A stretch of DNA of 64,000 nt from Bacteroides sp. M10 (GTDB lineage Bacteria; Bacteroidota; Bacteroidia; Bacteroidales; Bacteroidaceae): NCBI RefSeq assembly GCF_014334015.1, contig NZ_CP060488.1, positions 5,910,501-5,974,500 on the forward strand. The letters run 5' to 3'. Both the position numbers and the translations under genes were made by a program. This document shows, in pieces, positions 58,805 through 64,000 of the stretch. Position 1 is the first letter of the stretch, and every line of letters starts with the position of its first letter. The notes under the pieces are model-generated. The model worked only from the letters and a program-made list of their open reading frames with translations, did no database searches and was not told where the DNA came from.

Positions 58805-58963
58805 TTATTTAAAATTAGTTGCCGCTTTCATAACGAGCTCATAATTTTTGCGTCTACGTTCCCGCTCCTCTTTCGACACTTTACGTGGACTTTTCATCTT
58901 TTCTTCAAACCGACGAGCATCCTCTCCAAACAATATTGAGGTTTCTCTTATTGGTCTTGCCAT
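58805..58963 (-). CDS. Small basic partner of the GNAT gene, antitoxin-like
   Basis: Fifty-two residues from ATG 58963 (MARPIRETSILFGEDARRFEEKMKSPRKVSKEERERRRKNYELVMKAATNFK); an upstream extension to 59032 contains the promoter and is rejected. It is charged, mainly helical and resembles short proteins placed before GNAT acetyltransferase genes in many Bacteroides, an arrangement like a toxin-antitoxin pair. Here the GNAT partner is a broken remnant, so this would be an orphan. A full Bacteroides promoter lies just upstream. The antitoxin role is inference from context only. Confidence 0.7.
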   Translation of the reverse strand: MARPIRETSILFGEDARRFEEKMKSPRKVSKEERERRRKNYELVMKAATNFK

Positions 58964-58993
58964 CTTATTCCCTCCTTTCATTAATTGTAGATA

Positions 58994-59025
58994 CAAAGGT
59001 AACACAATTTCTCCTCTATAGCAAA
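58994..59025 (-). promoter_or_regulatory. Complete Bacteroides promoter of the small gene
   Basis: Minus strand: TTTG (59025-59022), 20-bp spacer, TACCTTTG (59001-58994). Expected start of transcription near 58987, 24 bases before the ATG. Confidence 0.75.
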
Positions 59026-59045
59026 TCATCATACATTTTCTTCTT

Positions 59046-59096
59046 CAGGAAGGATATACCGATATTTTCATGGTGGTATGTGAGAAAGTAAAATAA
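59046..59096 (+). pseudogene. Relic of a second AAA-ATPase/PD-(D/E)XK gene with internal deletion
   Basis: Seventeen codons read QEGYTDIFM then VVCEKVK and stop. QEGYADIFM and (M)AVCEEV-stop are, respectively, the nuclease-domain Asp region and the extreme C-terminus of the intact gene at 56758-58506, separated there by about 80 codons. The DNA AGGAAGGATAT.CCGATAT.TTCATG is nearly identical in both. So this is the scar of a paralogue that lost its middle and its N-terminal part. Confidence 0.75.
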
Positions 59097-59161
59097 CAAG
59101 AATGGATATTAGGGAATTATCGTGCGATAATCTACAACTAAGATTTCTTCTTAAAGATTAA
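59097..59161. other. Intergenic with isolated palindrome
   Basis: ATTATCGTGCGATAAT at 59116-59131 is a perfect 16-bp palindrome with no repeat partner. Nothing else was recognised before the hairpin at 59162. Confidence 0.4.
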
Positions 59162-59191
59162 AAAGCCCGGACTTTCGCAAGCCCGGGCTTT
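59162..59191. terminator. Hairpin terminator, likely bidirectional
   Basis: AAAGCCCGG and CCGGGCTTT form a perfect 9-bp stem with a 12-base loop. On the minus strand it is followed by a U5 run; on the plus strand by CTGT. It can end transcripts from either side. Confidence 0.7.
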
Positions 59192-59298
59192 CTGTATTCT
59201 CTCAAAGCATCTCCTTAATCTATAGGTAAATGGGGTACTAGTATTAAAAAATTTAGCGTACTAGCATAATATAGGGAGATACATTCAGAGTAAAAATA

Positions 59299-59336
59299 AA
59301 AGGGATGCCTGTGGGAAATTAGGGAGGCATCCCTTT
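59299..59336 (-). terminator. Terminator of the large surface lipoprotein gene
   Basis: AAAGGGATGCCT and AGGCATCCCTTT form a perfect 12-bp stem; on the minus strand the sequence then reads TTTTATTTTTA. It lies about 190 bases after the lipoprotein stop. Two other perfect hairpins, 59408-59430 (10-bp stem, 3-base loop) and 59455-59503 (11-bp stem), lie in the 3' untranslated part. No gene is supported in 59192-59528. Confidence 0.65.
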
Positions 59337-59528
59337 CTAAAAGAAGTACAGAAAGGGGAGGCTGACTTTCACAAGCTAATACCTTCCATCTGTTACTTCT
59401 TGACGTATTCTTCACCAGCGTGGTGAAGAAGGGTTTATCTATCACCAGAGATTAATATCTCCCGTTCCTTTTATTAGAAGAACCTATAAGTTACGGGAGA
59501 TATTGTTATCTGATTAATTAGCAGGTTA

Positions 59529-62507
59529 TTATTGTTTGTCTACCCAAGTCGAAACAGTGACTGTTATCGACTTAGCCTGACCAACCATGCTACCCCAAGG
59601 AGAGGTAGGAGTAGCTGTCACAACAACTTCCATCGTACTCTTGATCGTACTTGTTTCAGCTATTGATTTTATCAATTTAAGTTTATTGTCAGAAATAGTA
59701 GGCACTTCAAAAGAGGATGCATCTTTTCCTGAAAGAGAATACACGATAGAGAAATTATAGATATCCATAGCGTTATTGCTGCCATAGGTATCATTATCAG
59801 CTGTAGGCCATACGTTTTTCTTATCTCCATCTTTCCAAACAAATGCAGTTGTCAAATCAAGACCAGCTTTTCTTGCAGTCGCATCTTTCACGTCATACTC
59901 AAATTTGGTATTTTTTGCATCTTTATAGCCGAATGTTCCGTTCAACTCATTAGCAGGAATTACAACTGAAATAGTTATGGCGAATATTTTCTCTTTATCA
60001 CATTTTCCCTCCAGTGTGACTTTGATTGGTTTGCCATCGTAATCATTAGACACTGTAACAGTACCGTCTTTAGCAACTTCTACACCTTTACGTTCTTCCG
60101 GAGCAGCATCTTTTTGAACATCATCAGCAAGAGCAAACTCCATTGTACCACCGACAGTCGTAACCAAATTTTCATATACTTTATCGTAGTTTGTGTAAAG
60201 TTCTTTCAAGCTTCTGGAGGCTGTTACCGCATTTACCTTACCATTAACATCTTTACCTAAATTAATAAGTAATGTTCCGTCTGTATAAGTATTAGCTACC
60301 AATTTAAATGCTTTATTTTCTGCATCAGGAAGAGTTACGGTTACGCCCTTCACTGTTACATCTACTGTATAATCACCATTAGTAATCTTCGTAGTAATAT
60401 CAGTAGCCTCACAAGTTGTTTTTTCAGGAACGGTCAAGGCAAGTTCACCGCTATTAGAACCCAACTTAATTGTCTGGTCTTGTGCAACAGCATCAAAGGT
60501 ACAAGAACTGAAATCACCCGCTACATCTATATTTAATGCTTTCTTTATTGCAGCTATAACCTTATCTACACCGTCGGCACCAATAGTAGTAATATTATAT
60601 GACTTTTCTATAGCATTCCACAAAATAGACTCTGTCGATTTAAGTGTAATAACTTGTGCTTCTCCTTCGCTGACGATTTTAACTTCCGTATATTCTTTAG
60701 CCGTATATTCTTTTGTCACAGGTGTTTTACCTCCGGCTGTTGCAGGATCCGTCACTGTTACGGTAGATTTCACAGTAGCTTTGCTTCCCGCATCTCCTTT
60801 AGCTGTCAGAACACCAGTTGCTTCTTTTAATTCAAAGGATTTTTCAGCCGTAGCCTTATCTGTAAATGCAAATGCCACCTTGAAATATTTATCCGAGATG
60901 CCTAGTTCAGCCAAAGTCTTTGTGGAAGAAGTACCGCTAACCTTTCCACTACCATCTATTGATGTATTCACAGTTAACTCGTAATCAGAAACCTTTGTAT
61001 CTCCATCGTTTTCCATATAGTTAATAGTAGCACCTTTCTTCACTGTTGCTACTGCACCATTTGCAGATGCCCATTCTACCTTGCTGATATACAAATCACT
61101 CTTCACAGCAGCAAAATAGTTTGAAGAAACATCATTCAACGTTTTCTTATCTGTAGCAACCTTGTCTTTTACAGTCAGAGCTACAGCATAACTATGACTT
61201 ACTGCGCTGGCATCCAACGTCACTTCAATCAAGTTAGATTCTCCTTCTACAGTTTTGATTCCTTTTATCTTGAACGGATCGTTTAAAGCACGTGTTTTCA
61301 CTTTCTGGCAATCTACGGCAATATCATATTTTGCGTTCTCCTTGCCGAAGTTAGCAGCCAAATCAGCTACCACAGCAGAAGGTGATACACGGAATTTCAC
61401 TGTTACTTCGTCCACATTGACTACAGGTTTCCAATCTTCTTTCTTATCACCAAACTGCATATAGTAAGTATTAAACAACACCTGTCCGTCTGCATATTCC
61501 GGTACATATACAATGCTCTGAATCATGCCTTTGATAGCGTCAATTTCTGCCTGCAGTTTTTCTTCCAGACTTTTTATAATACCGGCTTTTTGTTCAGATT
61601 CTGTTCTGATAATATCTTTAACAGCCGAATCAAAGGTAACACCCTTACCCGAAGGCAATTGCAGTGCAGCCAGTTGTTGCTTCGTATCATCAATCTGTTT
61701 GATGACAGCTGCATAATCGGCATAGGTAGAGCCATCTCCTACAGCGTTGTCAATAGCTGTCAACAACAGATTCAGTTTATCCATTTGAGCTTTATACTCT
61801 TCAGTGAACAGCGTTTCATTTACTTTCTTTACAAAAGCAGCAAGATCCGCATTTTCCTGAAAGTTTTCAGAAAGATACTCATTGACGTCTTTAAGCACTG
61901 TGCCGACAGCCGTTTTCACTGCATTATCCACATAAACAGCAATGCTACCCTCTTTGTCGATAGCATTCAAAATCTCCTGATTCAGATAAGCATCAAAACC
62001 GGTATTTTTATAACCACTAATATCCTTATTATTCTGATAAGCAGCTTCGGCATCGATCAAAGTCTGCAAAGTAGATTTAGCAGTTTCGAGGTCGGTGATC
62101 TTTTTCTTCAGTCCGTTGATGTAATCATCACCTCCTAAAGCCTTTTTCAAAGCGGTCAAATCATTTTGAGCTATAGCCAGTTTACCAGCCAAATCTTTTG
62201 CATTCTCACCTACTGCTGTTTTCAGAGCTTCCTGCAAATCAGCAATCTGCTGTGTCAACGAAGTTTCAGACGAAGGATCATTCACTAGTTTTTCCAGTTT
62301 AGCCAATTGATCTTTCAATTCCTTGCTCGCCTTATCAACAGCTGCATTCATGTCTTCCGTGCTTACAGGACTAGCAGATGTGATCTTATCAACCTGCTCC
62401 TGCAAGCCTTTAATGTCATCATCATAATCCTTACAGCTCGTTACTGCTGTACTGACTGTAAGCGTCAATGCCCCAAAAAGCATTACCCTAACAAATTTTT
62501 TCTTCAT
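59529..62507 (-). CDS. Large surface lipoprotein, S-layer-like, phase-variable
   Basis: Protein of 992 residues. Signal and lipobox TAVTSCKDYDDD, with an acidic run after Cys that favours export to the cell surface. A helical, coiled-coil-rich N-terminal third (about 30-320; KGLQEQVDKITSASP ... LQEALKTAVGENAKDLAGKLAIAQNDLTALKKAL) is followed by repeated beta-sandwich domains to the end (ATVKSTVTVTDPA, SITVTVSTWVDKQ). It is rich in Lys, Asp, Thr and Ala, with one Cys at the lipobox and few others. The layout (lipoprotein, invertible promoter, tyrosine recombinase) matches phase-variable surface proteins reported as S-layer components in B. thetaiotaomicron. Surface-layer role is inferred; the promoter is OFF here. 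Confidence 0.85.
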   Translation of the reverse strand: MKKKFVRVMLFGALTLTVSTAVTSCKDYDDDIKGLQEQVDKITSASPVSTEDMNAAVDKASKELKDQLAKLEKLVNDPSSETSLTQQIADLQEALKTAVGENAKDLAGKLAIAQNDLTALKKALGGDDYINGLKKKITDLETAKSTLQTLIDAEAAYQNNKDISGYKNTGFDAYLNQEILNAIDKEGSIAVYVDNAVKTAVGTVLKDVNEYLSENFQENADLAAFVKKVNETLFTEEYKAQMDKLNLLLTAIDNAVGDGSTYADYAAVIKQIDDTKQQLAALQLPSGKGVTFDSAVKDIIRTESEQKAGIIKSLEEKLQAEIDAIKGMIQSIVYVPEYADGQVLFNTYYMQFGDKKEDWKPVVNVDEVTVKFRVSPSAVVADLAANFGKENAKYDIAVDCQKVKTRALNDPFKIKGIKTVEGESNLIEVTLDASAVSHSYAVALTVKDKVATDKKTLNDVSSNYFAAVKSDLYISKVEWASANGAVATVKKGATINYMENDGDTKVSDYELTVNTSIDGSGKVSGTSSTKTLAELGISDKYFKVAFAFTDKATAEKSFELKEATGVLTAKGDAGSKATVKSTVTVTDPATAGGKTPVTKEYTAKEYTEVKIVSEGEAQVITLKSTESILWNAIEKSYNITTIGADGVDKVIAAIKKALNIDVAGDFSSCTFDAVAQDQTIKLGSNSGELALTVPEKTTCEATDITTKITNGDYTVDVTVKGVTVTLPDAENKAFKLVANTYTDGTLLINLGKDVNGKVNAVTASRSLKELYTNYDKVYENLVTTVGGTMEFALADDVQKDAAPEERKGVEVAKDGTVTVSNDYDGKPIKVTLEGKCDKEKIFAITISVVIPANELNGTFGYKDAKNTKFEYDVKDATARKAGLDLTTAFVWKDGDKKNVWPTADNDTYGSNNAMDIYNFSIVYSLSGKDASSFEVPTISDNKLKLIKSIAETSTIKSTMEVVVTATPTSPWGSMVGQAKSITVTVSTWVDKQ

Positions 62508-62569
62508 AACTACTTAAAAATTACATTAATAATATATTATTAAACACTAAGTTTCAATAATAGCCGCCC

Positions 62570-62588
62570 GTTACTTCGTAGGTAACGG
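62570..62588. repeat. Left inverted repeat of invertible promoter segment
   Basis: GTTACTTCGTAGGTAACGG is the exact reverse complement of 62851-62869. Each copy is itself an imperfect palindrome (GTTAC ... GTAAC), as for tyrosine-recombinase crossover sites. It ends 62 bp before the lipoprotein ATG. Confidence 0.9.
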
Positions 62589-62850
62589 ATAAACCTTTGT
62601 ACCTGCTCTTTTGGAGTAGTCAATACTGAAAAATAAGACGATAAGCAATGAAACATTTTTACCCCTGCTTCTGAAAGGCAGTAGAGGGAGGGAAATCTTT
62701 TGCAAAATTTAGAAGTTAACAAAGTCCTAATACAAAGAATCCGTGTGTTTTATTTGTTTAATTCCTCTTTTGAGTAGTTTATTAGAAAAAATGTATGATT
62801 TCGTTTGGTTGTTTTAAGAAATATGCTCATATTTGCACCGATATTTCAAC
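62589..62850. other. Invertible DNA segment carrying the promoter
   Basis: The 262 bp between the inverted repeats carry no gene. The strongest promoter-like sequence (62804-62835) lies near the right end and points right, away from the lipoprotein gene. Inversion would place it at about 62585-62616 on the minus strand pointing into that gene. Confidence 0.8.
62804..62835 (+). promoter_or_regulatory. Invertible promoter, OFF orientation
   Basis: TTTG at 62804-62807, 20-bp spacer, CATATTTG then C at 62828-62835; one mismatch to TAnnTTTG. No comparable minus-strand element was found in the segment. In this sequence it reads toward the 3' end of the recombinase gene, antisense to it. Confidence 0.7.
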
Positions 62851-62869
62851 CCGTTACCTACGAAGTAAC
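62851..62869. repeat. Right inverted repeat of invertible promoter segment
   Basis: CCGTTACCTACGAAGTAAC, the exact reverse complement of 62570-62588. It lies 10 bp before the stop of the recombinase gene. Confidence 0.9.
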
Positions 62870-62879
62870 AGAATAAGAA

Positions 62880-63824
62880 TCAAGCACTTGCGCCCATCAC
62901 CGAGCGTTTTACAAAGTCGAGCACTTGTTTATTTGCTTCATCAATTTTCTTACTCCGGAAAGGCTTCAAATAAGTTTCCGTTACAGTGATAGACGAATGT
63001 CCCATTGCTTCGGAAATAATGCCCGGATGAATTTCGCAATAATACGCAGTGGTCGCCCAAGTATGACGTGCGGTATATGAGCTCAACCGGTCTTTGAGTC
63101 CCAGCAGCTTTCCCACCAGTTCCAACTGATAGTTAAAATTGCGCAGAGCCAGTTGATATTCCTTATACGCCATTGGCGAACCTTCGTCACTGTGAAGAAT
63201 CGGGAATAAATAGGGCGACTGCTCCTCGCGATTCATATACTTCCGTAAAAGAAACATCGCTTCCGACGTCAACGTCACAGACAATGGACGCCCCGTTTTA
63301 CGACGACGATAACTAATCACATTCCCTCGGAGATCACTCTTGCGCAGATAAGCCAAATCGACAAAAGGCAGCCCCCGGAGCAGGAACATAAGAATGAACA
63401 ACTCCTGCGCACTCCTCATGGCAGGAGTAACCGCATCCGACTGCAACAGACGGGCAAATACTTTCTTCATATCCTCCGCATCCAATGCCCGACGACGGTC
63501 CGCCCGCGTACCTGTATATACGGAGCGAAACAAATGCGGTACATAAGGCGCTTTCCGAAGATCAACAGCACGATTGTAAACCGCACGCAACGTGCGAAGA
63601 TACGTAGACACCGTGTTCCAGCTACACCCACGAGCACGAAGGCTACCCTCAAAATGCTTCAACCACTCCGGAGTTATTTCCCGGAACGACAAACAACCGG
63701 AACCCTGAAAAGTAAGAATCGCATTCAAACTACTTCTATATACATGAGCAGTCCCTAAATTCCCACTCTGCTGCAAATCAACAGCCACTTGCTTCATAAA
63801 CGAAGTAAAACTTTCCTTTTTCAT
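62880..63824 (-). CDS. Tyrosine recombinase (site-specific DNA invertase)
   Basis: Integrase-type recombinase of 314 residues. Core-binding SAM-like domain (about 10-110; VYRSSLNAILTFQG, STYLRTLRAVYNRA) and a C-terminal catalytic domain with Arg in FLLRGLPFVDLAYLR, Lys in YRRRKTGRPL, YTARHTWATTA (Arg and second His; Tyr replaces the first His, usual in this Bacteroides group), GHSSITVTETYLKPF with His and the nucleophile Tyr. Length and motifs match invertases that flip promoters of surface genes. It almost certainly acts on the 19-bp inverted repeats beside it, 10 bp away. Its own promoter was not recognised in the AT-rich DNA upstream. Confidence 0.93.
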   Translation of the reverse strand: MKKESFTSFMKQVAVDLQQSGNLGTAHVYRSSLNAILTFQGSGCLSFREITPEWLKHFEGSLRARGCSWNTVSTYLRTLRAVYNRAVDLRKAPYVPHLFRSVYTGTRADRRRALDAEDMKKVFARLLQSDAVTPAMRSAQELFILMFLLRGLPFVDLAYLRKSDLRGNVISYRRRKTGRPLSVTLTSEAMFLLRKYMNREEQSPYLFPILHSDEGSPMAYKEYQLALRNFNYQLELVGKLLGLKDRLSSYTARHTWATTAYYCEIHPGIISEAMGHSSITVTETYLKPFRSKKIDEANKQVLDFVKRSVMGASA

Positions 63825-64000
63825 TAAAAAATAATTTAATAATTAATATTTACTACTCCCACAATTTACTTTAGTAAAATAAGAAAATACATATACAAAA
63901 ATTTACACACATAAAAATATAAAATTAAAAACTGAAATATTCACATTATCTATCAAATTTATTTTCATACATTTGCGCAGTTTTTTAAACAAATAACTAT
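63825..64000. other. AT-rich region at right edge; promoter for a gene beyond
   Basis: Very AT-rich, no gene. TACATTTGCGCAG at 63968-63980 contains a full -7 match (TACATTTG, 63968-63975) reading right, so a plus-strand transcript starts near 63982 and leaves the window. Confidence 0.55.

Noticed and set aside
59215..59445. 76-residue minus-strand frame
   Set aside because: It covers two strong hairpins, including the probable terminator, and has no family resemblance.
62540..62722. 60-residue minus-strand frame in the invertible segment
   Set aside because: It crosses the left inverted repeat and would be split by inversion.

Overview
The window looks like a chromosomal segment of a gut Bacteroides close to the B. 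thetaiotaomicron / ovatus group. The signs are a SusC/SusD pair, many lipoproteins with acidic residues after the lipobox cysteine, Bacteroides-type promoters (TTTG, a 19-20 bp spacer, then TAnnTTTG) in front of many genes, a cobalamin riboswitch beside tryptophanase, and a promoter segment flanked by inverted repeats next to a tyrosine recombinase. No rRNA, tRNA or CRISPR array was seen. All homology calls rest on recognition of motifs and families; nothing was searched.

Layout. 1-14.6 kb: one minus-strand sialic-acid utilisation locus. It runs from a FadR-type GntR regulator through a kelch mutarotase, N-acetylneuraminate lyase, sialidase, MFS transporter, sialate O-acetylesterase, SusC, SusD and a second sialidase to a PKD/LamG lipoprotein cut by the left edge. 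Together these could strip, de-O-acetylate, import and split sialic acid. 14.9-16 kb: a YbaK-like gene in a non-coding stretch that holds palindromic arrays and a probable small RNA. 16-24.7 kb: a TolC/HlyD/MacB-like export operon facing a two-component NtrC-type regulator and kinase, with a textbook sigma-54 promoter and three matching operator sites between them. 24.8-38.4 kb: housekeeping and small accessory genes (AI-2E permease, GT2, ATP-grasp ligase with GNAT, LolC/E-like permease, aminotransferase, PHP phosphatase, ABC-F, DUF3805, transglutaminase-like). 38.6-41.1 kb: a PhoB/PhoR-like pair. 42.9-48.1 kb: a B12 acquisition operon under a cobalamin riboswitch, followed by tryptophanase. 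49.9-56.6 kb: GNAT plus ferredoxin-like pair, PPTase-gldE-ssb-mutY, HU, a 30-residue basic protein and RNase G. 56.6-59.1 kb: one intact AAA-ATPase/PD-(D/E)XK gene with relics of two relatives, a decayed GNAT gene, an intact partner gene and a duplicated terminator. 59.5-63.8 kb: a large S-layer-like surface lipoprotein, an invertible promoter segment whose promoter points away from it in this sequence (OFF), and the recombinase.

The most unusual signal is a set of intergenic arrays at 15535-15622, 15759-15846, 34289-34376 and 42339-42426, with a decayed relative of the second at 14779-14846. Each complete array is four near-palindromic units at exactly 22-bp pitch (88 bp). Sequence is shared within an array but unrelated between most arrays, so pitch and dyad symmetry are conserved while bases are not. 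I do not recognise this as a described element.
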